A stretch of 64,000 nt of DNA from Erwinia persicina NBRC 102418 (GTDB lineage Bacteria > Pseudomonadota > Gammaproteobacteria > Enterobacterales > Enterobacteriaceae), in contig NZ_BCTN01000001.1 in assembly GCF_001571305.1 (NCBI RefSeq), forward strand, positions 310,001 through 374,000. Direction: 5' to 3'. Shown here piece by piece: positions 27,750 to 43,386 of this stretch. The stretch's first letter is position 1, and each line of letters starts with the position of its first letter. The translations under genes and the position numbers were made by a program. Below the pieces are notes generated by a model. That model saw only the letters and a program-made list of their open reading frames with translations. It was not told where the DNA came from and did not search any database.

Positions 27750-28649
27750 ATGTTAGATAACACCCGTTTACGCATAGCTATGCAGAAATCTGGCCGTTTA
27801 AGCGATGAATCACGCGAATTGCTCGCCCGCTGCGGTATCAAAATTAACCTGCAGCAGCAGCGCCTGATTGCCTTCGCAGAAAACATGCCCATCGATATTC
27901 TGCGGGTGCGTGATGACGATATTCCGGGTCTGGTGATGGACGGTGTGGTTGACCTGGGCATTATCGGGGAAAACGTGCTGGAAGAAGAGCTGCTGACCCG
28001 CCGCGCCCAGGGTGACGATCCGCGTTACTTTACGCTGCGCCGCCTTGATTTTGGCGGCTGCCGCCTGTCGCTGGCAATGAACGTAGACGATGAGTATACC
28101 GGCCCACAGTGCTTACAAAATACCCGCATCGCCACCTCATACCCTCACCTGCTGAAAAAGTACCTGGATAAGCAGGGCGTCAACTTCAAATCCTGCCTGC
28201 TGAACGGTTCGGTGGAAGTCGCGCCGCGTGCCGGTCTGGCCGATGCGATCTGTGACCTGGTGTCCACCGGTGCCACGCTGGAAGCCAACGGCCTGCGTGA
28301 AGTGGAAGTGATCTACCGTTCAAAAGCCTGCCTTATTCAGCGCGACGGTGAAATGCCGGCGGCCAAGCAGGAGCTGATTGATAAGCTGATGACCCGCATC
28401 CAGGGCGTGATCCAGGCGCGTGAGTCCAAATACATCATGCTGCACGCTCCCAGCGAGCGTCTGGACGATATCATCGCCCTGCTGCCCGGTGCCGAGCGCC
28501 CGACCGTATTGCCCCTGGCCGGTGACAAAAGCCGCGTGGCTATGCACATGGTGAGCAGTGAAACGCTGTTCTGGGAAACCATGGAAAAACTGAAAGCGCT
28601 CGGTGCCAGTTCCATTCTGGTACTGCCGATTGAGAAGATGATGGAGTAA
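27750..28649 (+). CDS. hisG: ATP phosphoribosyltransferase
   Basis: A 299-residue long-form HisG, first and feedback-controlled enzyme of histidine synthesis, joining ATP and PRPP. The start [20 protein letters not shown] matches the family. The PRPP-binding loop is seen around [14 protein letters not shown] near residue 170, and the C-terminal ACT-like histidine-binding domain covers about 225-299. First structural gene of the operon, under control of the attenuator; 4 bases before hisD. Confidence 0.97.
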   Translation: MLDNTRLRIAMQKSGRLSDESRELLARCGIKINLQQQRLIAFAENMPIDILRVRDDDIPGLVMDGVVDLGIIGENVLEEELLTRRAQGDDPRYFTLRRLDFGGCRLSLAMNVDDEYTGPQCLQNTRIATSYPHLLKKYLDKQGVNFKSCLLNGSVEVAPRAGLADAICDLVSTGATLEANGLREVEVIYRSKACLIQRDGEMPAAKQELIDKLMTRIQGVIQARESKYIMLHAPSERLDDIIALLPGAERPTVLPLAGDKSRVAMHMVSSETLFWETMEKLKALGASSILVLPIEKMME

Positions 28650-28653
28650 CCCG

Positions 28654-34194
<5,541 letters not shown>

Positions 34195-34201
<7 letters not shown>

Positions 34202-34806
34202 CTGAAGAACAACTGTCCCGGCTCGACTGGGTGAAAACTGACGGCATGATGCCTGCTATCGTCCAGCACGCTGTCTCTGGCGAAGTGCTGATGCATGGTT
34301 ACATGAATCAGGAAGCGCTGGCCAAAACGCTGGAAACCGGCAAAGTCACCTTCTGGTCGCGCACTAAACAGCGCCTGTGGACCAAAGGTGAAACCTCTGA
34401 GCACTTCCTGAACGTGGTCAGCATCACCCAGGACTGCGATAACGACACTCTGCTGCTGCTGGTCAACCCGGTCGGGCCTACCTGCCACCTGGGAACCTCC
34501 AGCTGCTTTTCCCCGGCCGCCAGTGACTGGACGTTCCTGTACCAGCTGGAACAGCTGCTGGCAGAGCGCAAGCATGCCGATCCGAAAAGTTCCTATACTG
34601 CCAGCCTGTATGCCAGCGGCACCAAGCGCATCGCACAGAAAGTGGGTGAAGAAGGCGTGGAAGTGGCACTGGCCGCGACAGTCAACGACCGCCATGAACT
34701 GACCAATGAAGCCTCCGATCTGGTTTATCATCTGCTGGTACTGCTTCAGGACCAGGATCTGAACCTGTCTGCGGTCATTGAGAATCTGCGTCAGCGTCAT
34801 AAGTAA
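34195..34806 (+). CDS. hisI: Bifunctional phosphoribosyl-AMP cyclohydrolase / phosphoribosyl-ATP pyrophosphatase
   Basis: A 203-residue fusion catalysing steps two and three of histidine synthesis. The cyclohydrolase (about 1-115) has metal-binding cysteines in [10 protein letters not shown] and [11 protein letters not shown]. The pyrophosphatase (about 116-203) has [12 protein letters not shown] and [16 protein letters not shown]. The start is GTG 34195, as in E. coli, overlapping hisF by 7 bases. Last gene of the operon, followed by two terminator hairpins. Confidence 0.95.
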
Positions 34807-34822
34807 CGGCAGCAGAAACAGC

Positions 34823-34844
34823 AAAGGCCGGTTAACCGGCCTTT
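34823..34844. terminator. his operon terminator (first hairpin)
   Basis: A fully palindromic 22-mer with AAAGGCCGG/CCGGCCTTT arms, 17 bases after the hisI stop. The A and T ends make it suitable for either strand. Confidence 0.8.
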
Positions 34845-34858
34845 ATCGTTATACATAA

Positions 34859-34883
34859 AAAAGGCCGGAGACTCCGGCCTTTT
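34859..34883. terminator. Bidirectional terminator between his and wzz (second hairpin)
   Basis: Eleven-base arms AAAAGGCCGGA/TCCGGCCTTTT around GAC. It lies 17 bases from the wzz stop and 15 bases after the first hairpin, sharing its GGCCGG core; one probably serves each convergent operon. Confidence 0.82.
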
Positions 34884-34899
34884 GTTAGATGCTTTTAAG

Positions 34900-35913
34900 T
34901 TAACTGTTTTTCCGCAAGCGGTAGCTGGCGCTGACATTGCGTCCAATCACTATCCCTGAACCCACTACCCCGCCAAGAATAATCGCCAGCAGCATCACTA
35001 ACATCTTTTTCGGGCTATCGCGGCGAATGGGCAAGTCGGCGGTAGAGATGTAGCGGTACGACTGCAGATGTGACAGGTCAATCTTCATATGCGTCACCGC
35101 CAGCAAGGCGCTCTGGGTATCATAATAGGATTGATCGTAAAGCAACGGTTTAGTCGCCTCATTCTGAATCATCGACTGCAGTGCGCTGGTACCCAGCAGA
35201 AAGAGCGTATCATCCGACAGGTACTCCGCCTGATTCAGCTGCGAAGTCTTCACCCCGGAGGCTTCTGCAATAGTCAGCGCCTGTTTGATGGCATCAATAC
35301 GCTGCTGCTTTTTATCAATCGCCACTTGCTTCTGCGTATCCAGCGCGCTGGAAAGCTCGTTGGTTTTTACCCCCAGCGTGCGCCTGAGATCGGCGGTGTA
35401 GCCGTCGACGATTTTATCGTTGATATGTTCGATATACTTGGTCAGCTGCGCCTGCGCATCCTTCGATGTATTTGCCGTGTAAGCAACGCTAAGCTGATCG
35501 TTGCTGCCTTTAACCACCTGATCAACTTTAAGCATCTGGGGTTCTGCAAGATTACGCAACGCTGATGAGAGCGCAGTCATCGAGGCTGCAAAGCGGCCAA
35601 AGAACTGGTTTTGCAGATCGGGAAGAGGTGGTTTGTCTGCCGGAGTTTGTTTATACAGCACGCTCAGAGAGGCGTTGTAGTTAGCAATCATCCCTGAAGT
35701 GGGGGTAGCAACAATGGCAGTTGAGGTCCATTTTTCTTTCGCGAAAAAAAGATATACTCCAGCGAACAGCATAGCAACAATCACGCCGATAATGATTGTT
35801 TTTTTGCCATTCCATAGCTGAGTAATGACTTCCAGTAAATCGATTTCATCGGCTGTATTGGAACGTTTCTGGTGATGGGAGGACAGCTCAACATTTTTAT
35901 TATCGGGATTCAT
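34900..35913 (-). CDS. wzz: O-antigen chain length determinant Wzz
   Basis: A 337-residue inner-membrane co-polymerase that sets the modal length of O-antigen made by Wzy. Two transmembrane helices (residues about 39-58 and 303-324) flank a large periplasmic coiled-coil-rich domain. The proline-containing segment PIRRDSPKK precedes the second helix, as in the Wzz family. It is the last gene before the his operon terminators, 147 bases after gnd. It may be read from the O-antigen operon or its own promoter. Confidence 0.92.
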   Translation of the reverse strand: MNPDNKNVELSSHHQKRSNTADEIDLLEVITQLWNGKKTIIIGVIVAMLFAGVYLFFAKEKWTSTAIVATPTSGMIANYNASLSVLYKQTPADKPPLPDLQNQFFGRFAASMTALSSALRNLAEPQMLKVDQVVKGSNDQLSVAYTANTSKDAQAQLTKYIEHINDKIVDGYTADLRRTLGVKTNELSSALDTQKQVAIDKKQQRIDAIKQALTIAEASGVKTSQLNQAEYLSDDTLFLLGTSALQSMIQNEATKPLLYDQSYYDTQSALLAVTHMKIDLSHLQSYRYISTADLPIRRDSPKKMLVMLLAIILGGVVGSGIVIGRNVSASYRLRKNS

Positions 35914-36027
35914 ATAGTCAGTAAACTCTGCGCAAAAGAAAATAAGATTAACCTGAGGCGTTAACTGAATAAATGTAGTTGAGTTGAGAATAAAACGCTA
36001 TGGATAGATTCTTAAAAGGAGGTAGGA

Positions 36028-36050
36028 AACCTCCCGCCATGCGGGAGGTT
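36028..36050 (-). terminator. Hairpin after gnd
   Basis: Perfect 10-base arms AACCTCCCGC/GCGGGAGGTT around a 3-base loop lie 11 bases beyond the gnd stop; only a short TTT follows on the minus strand, so some read-through to wzz is possible. Confidence 0.6.
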
Positions 36051-36060
36051 GAAGAACAGC

Positions 36061-37467
36061 TTAGTCCAGCCACTCGGTGTGGAACACGCCGTCTTTATCA
36101 GTACGCTTGTAGGTATGCGCACCGAAGTAGTCACGCTGGGCCTGGATCAGGTTTGCTGGCAGTACTGCGGAACGGTAGCTGTCGTAGTAAGCGATAGCCG
36201 CAGAGAAGGTCGGCGTCGGGATACCGTTCTGCACAGCATAAGCCACCACGTCACGCAGGGCCTGCTGGTATTCATCCGCGATGTTTTTGAAGTACGGTGC
36301 CAGCAGCAGGTTAGCAATGTCAGCGTTGTCCGCATAGGCATCGGTAATTTTCTGCAGGAACTGGGCGCGGATGATGCAGCCCGCACGGAAGATCTTAGCA
36401 ATCTCACCGTAGTGCAGGTTCCAGTTGTTTTCGGTAGAGGCCGCTTTCAGCTGGGAGAAGCCCTGTGCGTAAGAAACAATCTTGCCCAGGTACAGTGCGC
36501 GACGCACTTTCTCAACGAATTCGGTTTTATCACCGCTCACGGTCTGCACGATCGGGCCGCTCAACACCTTAGAGGCCGCCACGCGCTGAGTTTTCAGCGA
36601 GGACAGGTAGCGTGCGAACACTGATTCAGTGATCAGAGACAGCGGTTCGCCGAGATCCAGCGAGCTCTGGCTGGTCCACTTACCGGTACCTTTGTTAGCG
36701 GCTTCATCCAGGATCACATCGACCAGGTAGTTACCCTCTTCATCTTTCTTGGTGAAGATATCTTTGGTGATGTCGATCAGATAGCTGCTCAGCTCGCCTT
36801 CGTTCCACTCGCTGAAGGTCTTCGCCAGATCATCGTTGCTCAGGTTCAGCGCGCCTTTCAGCAGGGCATAAGCCTCTGCAATCAGCTGCATATCGCCATA
36901 TTCGATGCCGTTGTGCACCATCTTGACGTAGTGACCCGCACCGTCCGGCCCCATATAGGCCACACAGGCTTCGCCTTCGGCGACAGCCGCGATCTCGGTT
37001 AAGATTGGTGCCACCAGTTCGTAAGCTTCTTTCTGACCGCCAGGCATGATGGACGGGCCTTTCAGGGCGCCCTCTTCGCCGCCGGAAACACCGGTGCCGA
37101 TAAAGTTGAAGCCCTGCTCAGACAGTTCGCGATTACGACGAATGGTGTCTTTATAGAATGTGTTGCCCCCGTCGATAAGGATATCACCCTTGTCGAGGTG
37201 TGGGGTCAGCGAGGCGATGGTCTTGTCGGTGGCTTCACCGGCCTGCACCATCAGAAGGATACGACGAGGTTTTTCCAGAGAGTCAACAAACTCTTCGATG
37301 CTGTAATGCGGAACCAGTTTCTTGCCCGGGTTCTCTGCCACTACTTCATCGGTTTTTTCACGCGAGCGGTTAAAGATAGAAACTGTGTAGCCACGACTCT
37401 CAATGTTGAGTGCCAGATTACGGCCCATCACAGCCATACCTACAACGCCGATCTGTTGCTTGGACAT
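36061..37467 (-). CDS. gnd: 6-phosphogluconate dehydrogenase, decarboxylating
   Basis: A 468-residue NADP enzyme of the pentose phosphate pathway. The N-terminal Rossmann motif is [20 protein letters not shown]; the substrate-binding signature is [19 protein letters not shown] near residue 128, with the catalytic lysine in [15 protein letters not shown] near residue 183. It is the usual boundary gene of enterobacterial O-antigen loci and is GC-rich, unlike the island just upstream of it. The 198-base gap before it probably carries its own promoter. Confidence 0.97.
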   Translation of the reverse strand: MSKQQIGVVGMAVMGRNLALNIESRGYTVSIFNRSREKTDEVVAENPGKKLVPHYSIEEFVDSLEKPRRILLMVQAGEATDKTIASLTPHLDKGDILIDGGNTFYKDTIRRNRELSEQGFNFIGTGVSGGEEGALKGPSIMPGGQKEAYELVAPILTEIAAVAEGEACVAYMGPDGAGHYVKMVHNGIEYGDMQLIAEAYALLKGALNLSNDDLAKTFSEWNEGELSSYLIDITKDIFTKKDEEGNYLVDVILDEAANKGTGKWTSQSSLDLGEPLSLITESVFARYLSSLKTQRVAASKVLSGPIVQTVSGDKTEFVEKVRRALYLGKIVSYAQGFSQLKAASTENNWNLHYGEIAKIFRAGCIIRAQFLQKITDAYADNADIANLLLAPYFKNIADEYQQALRDVVAYAVQNGIPTPTFSAAIAYYDSYRSAVLPANLIQAQRDYFGAHTYKRTDKDGVFHTEWLD

Positions 37468-37665
37468 ACCTACTCCTGTCTGGGTGAGAAAACCAGCAGT
37501 TCTGTGACTGCGGTCAATGTTCTGAACATGTTAACTCAGGTTTAGGGGGGGATGGTAGTGATTGGTGCGATAGACAGTACAGAGACCACTTAATGAATAC
37601 CTTATAAAAATGATGGTTTATAGACAATTAAGCAGATGTTAACATTATAATTTAGGGCTAATAGT

Positions 37666-39102
37666 CTACTTTAGGTAAAGCTTTTTAAAGTATGCCAATG
37701 TGTGACTAACATAAAAAGCAGCAGCATTCGCATCATCAGATTCAGCGTAACAACGCAATTCAGGCGCATTTCCAGAAGGACGTAAATGAAGAATATCATT
37801 ATTCTTAAGGATAATTCTCAGTCCATCAGTAACATCCACCTTAGTAACTAGCAATTCAGGGAAACCTAGTTCATTAATGAAATCCTGCGTATTTGCCAAA
37901 GCCATTGAGATAATTGCAAGGCTAATATCTGTTGGAAAATCCTTAATCCTGTCTGAAGATGTATATCTCGACGGAAGTTTTGCGAGGAGTTTGGAAATTG
38001 AAATTTCTCTGCTAGCCACCAAAAGCATCAAAGCAGGAAGAACAGCATCACGAGTATATAAAGAATGTAAATAGCCTCCTTTGTAATGCACATCGCTACC
38101 TAAAAGGAAACCGCCATTGGCCTCAAAACCCGCGATACGAGATTTCTGGTCACGTAAGCTGCAAAGCTCCTCAATTACAAATGGGGAGCCGATTTTAGTT
38201 CGCGACACTTTCTCAAACTTACCGCTTAATTCGACTGCTGTAGTACAACTAACAGGGATTGCTAGCTTATTGATATTCAATTCTTCTGCGCACAGCAAGC
38301 CAAGCATATCCCCCCGTAACCATTCGCCATTTTCATCAGCTACAAGAGGACGGTCGCCATCACCATCAGTAGAAAAAATTGCGTCAAAATCGTAAAGAGA
38401 TGCCCATTTTTTACCTTTTTGGATATCACTTGGGCTAACGGCTTCAGTGTCTATAGGTACAAAATTATCGCTACGCTCTAGAGAGAAAACATTAGCACCA
38501 AGACGAATAAATATCTCAGGGTAGATATCCCTACCTGCACTAGAGTGTTCGTAAATGCCAATAGTCTTATCTTTTAAGATGCCAAATGGAAGAAAGTCTG
38601 TGTAGCGTGATATATATCGTTCACTGGCAGCATTCGTTTTCAAAAGATATGGTAATGGTGGTAGTGGAATGAAATTTTTATTATTATTTAAAATATTAGC
38701 TTCATCAGCCTTGCTGATTTCTCCTTCAGGGGTGTAAAATTTAAGGCCATTTCTATCAAAGGGAATATGGCTGCCTGTTACCATTATACATGGTATTTCG
38801 AGTTCAATTGAATAAAAGGCAAGCGCCGGCGTTGGTAACACACCACAATAGATTACTTCAATTCCATACTGACTCAAAGCAGCACCACAACGACGGGCGA
38901 TTATCTCACTCTCTGGGCGATTGTCTATGCCAAGTGCAAACTTAGAAAACTGATACTTTCTAAGCATAACATCTACAAATGAATGTGTAAAAGCTTGGCA
39001 AACTTCAGTTGTGAAGTCTGTAGCGAGTCCTCTTGCTCCACTGGTGCCGAAAATAATATCACTATTGTTCAAGATATCAGAGCTAATCATGTGAATGTCC
39101 AT
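37666..39102 (-). CDS. manB: Phosphomannomutase-like phosphohexomutase (ManB/CpsG role, divergent)
   Basis: A 478-residue alpha-D-phosphohexomutase, expected to convert mannose 6-phosphate to mannose 1-phosphate for GDP-mannose. Motifs: FGTSGARG near residue 18; phosphoserine S111 in VTGSHIPFDRNG; metal loop D246/D248/D250 (STDGDGDRP); sugar-binding GFEANGG near residue 308; phosphate site RPSGNAPELR near the end. TGSHIP replaces the TASHNP of common CpsG/ManB, so it belongs to another branch. The role as PMM is inferred from the adjacent manC, 20 bases upstream in the same operon. M1 and an ATG at 39090 are both possible starts. Confidence 0.78.
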   Translation of the reverse strand: MDIHMISSDILNNSDIIFGTSGARGLATDFTTEVCQAFTHSFVDVMLRKYQFSKFALGIDNRPESEIIARRCGAALSQYGIEVIYCGVLPTPALAFYSIELEIPCIMVTGSHIPFDRNGLKFYTPEGEISKADEANILNNNKNFIPLPPLPYLLKTNAASERYISRYTDFLPFGILKDKTIGIYEHSSAGRDIYPEIFIRLGANVFSLERSDNFVPIDTEAVSPSDIQKGKKWASLYDFDAIFSTDGDGDRPLVADENGEWLRGDMLGLLCAEELNINKLAIPVSCTTAVELSGKFEKVSRTKIGSPFVIEELCSLRDQKSRIAGFEANGGFLLGSDVHYKGGYLHSLYTRDAVLPALMLLVASREISISKLLAKLPSRYTSSDRIKDFPTDISLAIISMALANTQDFINELGFPELLVTKVDVTDGLRIILKNNDILHLRPSGNAPELRCYAESDDANAAAFYVSHTLAYFKKLYLK

Positions 39103-39122
39103 GTATTCAGAATAAATAAACC

Positions 39123-40511
39123 TTAAGGCATTCTAACCATGTCGTCGTCTTCAAGATAGTTACCTGTCTTGATTTCAATAACTTCCAATGGCACTTTACC
39201 AGGATTTTCAAGGGAGTGGCTCACGCCTGCCGGAATGAACGTGGATTTGTTACTCTCTAACACAAATGTATTCTCACCACAGTGAACTAATGCAGTACCA
39301 GATATAACTATCCAATGTTCAGCCCTATGGTAATGAATTTGGTTATTTATTTTTTTCCCGGGCCGCAGGATAATCCTGCTAACTTGATAATCTTTTCCGT
39401 TTTCAATCATGTCAAATTCACCCCAAGGTTTAAATATGACGTGATTATTAATATGTTCAGTACGTTCGAGCTCTTTAAGCTTATCTACAACTTTTTTAAC
39501 ATCTTGGACGTCTTTACTATTAGCGATTAAAGTCGCATCTTTAGTTTTGACTACAATTAAGTCATTAATGCCTACGGCAGCTAGCAAACCACAATCACTG
39601 TGTAGATAGTTATTCGAACTGTTTATTTGTATAACGTCACCACGGATGACATTTCCATCTTCATTTTTCTTTGAAATATCCCAAAGTGATAACCATGAAC
39701 CGACGTCATTCCATTCAGCATCCATCGGGACTACTATACTTTCTTTAGTATTTTCCATTACAGCAAAATCAATGGATTCAGAAGGGCAACTTGAGAATGA
39801 GTTCGCATCAATTCTTATGAAGTCTAGATCGTTATAAGAACCGGCATAAGCTTTTTTACAGGAAAGTAAAATATCAGGGCGATATTTTTCTAATTCGCTA
39901 AGATAAGATGAAGCTTTAAAGAGAAACATACCACTATTCCATAAGTAGTTCCCTTCTGACAGAAACTCGCGAGCTAAATCCACGGTGGGTTTTTCATGAA
40001 AACTCTCTACTGCGTAGCCAGACTCTGAAATCTTTGCCCCTTTTTTTATGTAGCCATATCCAGTTTCAGGTTTATTAGCCGTAATCCCGAAAGTAACTAG
40101 CTTACCCGTTTCAGCAAGTATTGTTGCATCTCGAACAGCATTTTCAAAGGAGATAACGTCCTTTATTATATGATCCGCAGCGAGCACTAACAAAATAGGG
40201 TCGCGACCAGACAATACCTCTTTTATTGCGGCCAGAGCAACTGCAGGTGCTGTATTTTTACCGACAGGTTCTAAGAGGATATCAACTTTTTTATTATTAA
40301 TCCTTCTCAGCTGTTCCGCCACAAGAAACCTGTGTTCATCATTGCAGATAACAAGAGACTCATCGTAATGAAAATTTTTAATTCGATTAAAAGTGTCCTG
40401 TATCATTGAATCATCAGAATACAGAGAAAGAAATTGTTTAGGGTAGCTCATTCTAGATAAAGGCCACATTCTAGTACCAGAACCACCAGCGAGAATCACA
40501 GGAAGTAGCAT
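39123..40511 (-). CDS. manC: Mannose-1-phosphate guanylyltransferase / mannose-6-phosphate isomerase
   Basis: A 462-residue type II PMI-GMP. The nucleotidyltransferase domain (about 1-340) starts with [20 protein letters not shown] and has FHEKP near residue 168. The C-terminal cupin (about 350-462) carries the isomerase motif NNQIHYHRAEHWIVISGTA. It produces GDP-mannose from mannose 1-phosphate. No gmd or fcl genes are present, so GDP-mannose is probably used directly as mannose donor. Its AT-rich composition matches the island. Confidence 0.92.
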   Translation of the reverse strand: MLLPVILAGGSGTRMWPLSRMSYPKQFLSLYSDDSMIQDTFNRIKNFHYDESLVICNDEHRFLVAEQLRRINNKKVDILLEPVGKNTAPAVALAAIKEVLSGRDPILLVLAADHIIKDVISFENAVRDATILAETGKLVTFGITANKPETGYGYIKKGAKISESGYAVESFHEKPTVDLAREFLSEGNYLWNSGMFLFKASSYLSELEKYRPDILLSCKKAYAGSYNDLDFIRIDANSFSSCPSESIDFAVMENTKESIVVPMDAEWNDVGSWLSLWDISKKNEDGNVIRGDVIQINSSNNYLHSDCGLLAAVGINDLIVVKTKDATLIANSKDVQDVKKVVDKLKELERTEHINNHVIFKPWGEFDMIENGKDYQVSRIILRPGKKINNQIHYHRAEHWIVISGTALVHCGENTFVLESNKSTFIPAGVSHSLENPGKVPLEVIEIKTGNYLEDDDMVRMP

Positions 40512-40548
40512 TTTAATGCCTTATTTGATATGCGAATCGTTGATTAAG

Positions 40549-41658
40549 TCAGACGAGAGATCTATACAATTCATATGTCTTATCGACCATAATTTTGGAA
40601 TTAAAATTATCATCGAAATAAGCTCTAACGTTATCAAAAGCTACTTTCTCAGAAAGTATAGAATTCAAGGCTTGTGCAAGTGATCTAGCAGATTTAGGTT
40701 CAACTACTAAACCTGATATACCATCTCTATTAACCCAGCCAACGCCAGAGCCAGGGATACTACAAGATACAACTGGTGTGTTGAGTGAAAAAGACTCCAA
40801 TTGTACAACACCATAAGCTTCAGATTTCTCGATTGAGGGTAAACAAAAAACATCGCAAGCTTCATACCATGATGCTAAATCTTCATTTTTAACAAAACCA
40901 AGCAACTCTACCTTTCCAGATAGATTATTGACCTCAATCAGCTTTTCCAATTTTAATTTATCTGGCCCAGTACCACCTATTACAACAACTGTGTTTTCCG
41001 GGAGAAATTTAGCAGCTTCGATAAGATATTCGAAACCTTTATAATAAACTAACCGACCTAAAGAAAATATAATCTTTTTATTTTTATACTTAGACTTTAA
41101 GTGCTCTACTACATTTATATTTGGTATCAATCCATTAGGAGCTATACCGATTGGAATAACCACGACTTTTTGATGAAACCCAATAATATCTTTAGAATTC
41201 TCAGCATAAACTGATGATGTAGCAATAATCTTATCTGCCCGACGTAATAACCAGTCTTGGAATGGTTGATAAAAAAACTTTATTTTTCTCTGTTTGATAA
41301 TATCACTGTGCCAGTGGACAATGATTTTTTTTCCACTAAGTTTAGATGTCATCAACGCTATGTTAGCTAGAGGGTTAGGTAAATGGACGTGGATGATATC
41401 AAAATCCTTCACCATGTGCCTGCATTTATTTATATAACTTAATGAAAAATCGGCGGAATGTCGATGAAGATCAGAAGGACAGCTCGAAACACTTACATTA
41501 TTATATGAATAGGTTTTGAAACTTTCCTTCAGATGATTTACGCATAGTACACTGGTAGGAATACCTTTCTCAACCAAACCCTCGCAAATATCAGCGACAA
41601 CCTGTTCGAGCCCACCAGAGAAAGGTTTATAATATTTACTTAAATGAAGAACTCTCAC
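40549..41658 (-). CDS. Glycosyltransferase family 4
   Basis: A 369-residue GT-B enzyme. The N-terminal SKYYKPFSGGLEQVVADI is the acceptor-side glycine loop; the C-terminal nucleotide-sugar site shows IFSLGRLVYYKGFEYLIEA near residue 200 and the retaining EX7E motif in SEAYGVVQLES near residue 287. Expected to add one sugar (mannose is plausible next to manC/manB) to the O-unit on undecaprenyl diphosphate at the cytoplasmic face. Overlaps the upstream GT gene by 23 bases. Confidence 0.85.
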   Translation of the reverse strand: MRVLHLSKYYKPFSGGLEQVVADICEGLVEKGIPTSVLCVNHLKESFKTYSYNNVSVSSCPSDLHRHSADFSLSYINKCRHMVKDFDIIHVHLPNPLANIALMTSKLSGKKIIVHWHSDIIKQRKIKFFYQPFQDWLLRRADKIIATSSVYAENSKDIIGFHQKVVVIPIGIAPNGLIPNINVVEHLKSKYKNKKIIFSLGRLVYYKGFEYLIEAAKFLPENTVVVIGGTGPDKLKLEKLIEVNNLSGKVELLGFVKNEDLASWYEACDVFCLPSIEKSEAYGVVQLESFSLNTPVVSCSIPGSGVGWVNRDGISGLVVEPKSARSLAQALNSILSEKVAFDNVRAYFDDNFNSKIMVDKTYELYRSLV

Positions 41659-42829
41659 TGTTCTTTACCTTAAAATAGAAGCAATTACGCTTAAGTTGAA
41701 GTTCATTTTTCTCAAACTCTAATGCTTTAACATAATTGTTATTGGAGTGAAATTTGTATTCATCTTTACTCAAGGAAAGAATGATTACTGCTGCACTTGC
41801 TGAATCATCGACAGGATATATCATAGAAGAAGATATTAACTCCTTTACACCAGAAACATTGGTGCAAATGCATGGAAGTCCATTTGACATAGCTTCGATA
41901 ACCACTCTTGGTAAGCCTTCTCTACGTGATGAAAGGATAAATATATCCGAATGGTGCATTATTTCTTTTTTCATCTGAGGTGAGTTTATGTACCCTGTAA
42001 AAAAAACACGCTCATAAACACCTAGCTTCTTGGCTAATTCTTTATACTTATTTAATAATAAACCATCACCTACAATTATCCCTTTGTAATTAACTGGCAA
42101 CTTCTCGAGTATTTTAATAAAAACGTCTAATCCTTTGAAATTCCTGTCCAATACACCCATAAAAAGAAGAACGATGTCATCATCACTTTGATCATACCTT
42201 CTCGAACGCTCTTCAACTGATTCAATTGTGGCATAAAGTTGTTTTGGTAAAGTTATGCTACTGTACGAAGAGTTAAACTTTTCACTCACTTTTTTATTTT
42301 CTTTTAGATACTGATCTTGAATCTCATGCTCAGTGACAAATGAAACAAAATTTGAAAAATATAACTGCATTCTAAAGATGAATCCAAATATGATGAACAA
42401 TACGTAGTTTATTAATTTAATATTGGTAGAATGGAGAGCTTCTTGTTCTGGATTCGTTACAACTTCAAGGCTAAAGTTTTTATTCCTTAATATACATATC
42501 AATGACACTAAATATGCTAATATTCCAGGAGTCCTAATAATTAAATAGTGCCCGCTACATTCAAGCATTGACAATATTCGCCAAATAGTAGCGAACTCCC
42601 TTATCCCTGTACCTGTAGTAAATATAGGCAAAAAACTGATTTTCTTATTATTAAATTTTTTATAATTATCAGGAGTAGAAGTTACAGTTTCAACTCTAGC
42701 AATGATTTTTACAAAATCGAACGTATCAAGATAACGACTAAAGAAATCATCATCTTCAATTCCTTGAACGTAAAACTCACCATTGAAGTATTTATATCTT
42801 CGCTCTATCGTTACTATCGCAGTACTCAC
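41636..42829 (-). CDS. Glycosyltransferase family 4
   Basis: A 397-residue GT-B-type enzyme with a divergent N-terminal half and a recognisable C-terminal donor domain: LLFMGVLDRNFKGLDVFIK near residue 213, then SSRREGLPRVVIEAMSNGLP near residue 300 with the EX7E motif. Donor and linkage are unknown. It overlaps the acetyltransferase gene upstream (4 bases) and the next GT4 downstream (23 bases). Very AT-rich. Confidence 0.82.
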   Translation of the reverse strand: MSTAIVTIERRYKYFNGEFYVQGIEDDDFFSRYLDTFDFVKIIARVETVTSTPDNYKKFNNKKISFLPIFTTGTGIREFATIWRILSMLECSGHYLIIRTPGILAYLVSLICILRNKNFSLEVVTNPEQEALHSTNIKLINYVLFIIFGFIFRMQLYFSNFVSFVTEHEIQDQYLKENKKVSEKFNSSYSSITLPKQLYATIESVEERSRRYDQSDDDIVLLFMGVLDRNFKGLDVFIKILEKLPVNYKGIIVGDGLLLNKYKELAKKLGVYERVFFTGYINSPQMKKEIMHHSDIFILSSRREGLPRVVIEAMSNGLPCICTNVSGVKELISSSMIYPVDDSASAAVIILSLSKDEYKFHSNNNYVKALEFEKNELQLKRNCFYFKVKNSESSSFK

Positions 42830-43386
42830 AATTTATCCCTTACTATCATCTCGAAATTTCCATCAACAAAGAGTGAATTATCAGGAATGTCTTTTTTGAC
42901 TACTGACCCTGCACTAACAACAGTGTTGTTTCCAATTGATACACCAGAAAGTATTACTGTATTAGTTCCAATCCATACATTACTACCAATATTAACCCGC
43001 TTCGATTTGAATCCCTGCTGGAGTATTGGTTCAGAACTACGGAATCTATGATTGTGATCATAGATCTTTACATTTTCACCAAGGATAGTATTTTCACCAA
43101 TTGTGATAAGCTTTTGACAATTGATACTTACATTTTGATTAAAAAAAACTTCATCACCAATAACTACACGACCACCATTAATATTTATAGTCAAGAACCT
43201 ACGAGAATAAAATCTCCCATGAAATATAAGGTCGCCTTGAATGATATTTATTAGCGAACCGGAAGCAATAAAAGATCTAAAGAGCCGCGGTAACTTTATT
43301 GATTTCCCGAAGAATATTTTCAGAATACAAAGATAAATCACTGAAATAATTCTTCTTATGAGTTTTATGGAATTATTTAAAAGCAC
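42826..43386 (-). CDS. Left-handed beta-helix O-acetyltransferase (WbbJ-like)
   Basis: A 186-residue hexapeptide-repeat acyltransferase. Imperfect hexapeptide repeats run from about residue 50, with the catalytic-type histidine region IYDHNHRFRSSEPILQQGF near residue 108 and IGSNVWIGTNTVILSGVSIG near residue 130. A hydrophobic N-terminus may tether it to the membrane. Likely acetylates an O-unit sugar. Overlaps both neighbours, by 14 and 4 bases. Confidence 0.83.
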   Translation of the reverse strand: MLLNNSIKLIRRIISVIYLCILKIFFGKSIKLPRLFRSFIASGSLINIIQGDLIFHGRFYSRRFLTININGGRVVIGDEVFFNQNVSINCQKLITIGENTILGENVKIYDHNHRFRSSEPILQQGFKSKRVNIGSNVWIGTNTVILSGVSIGNNTVVSAGSVVKKDIPDNSLFVDGNFEMIVRDKL

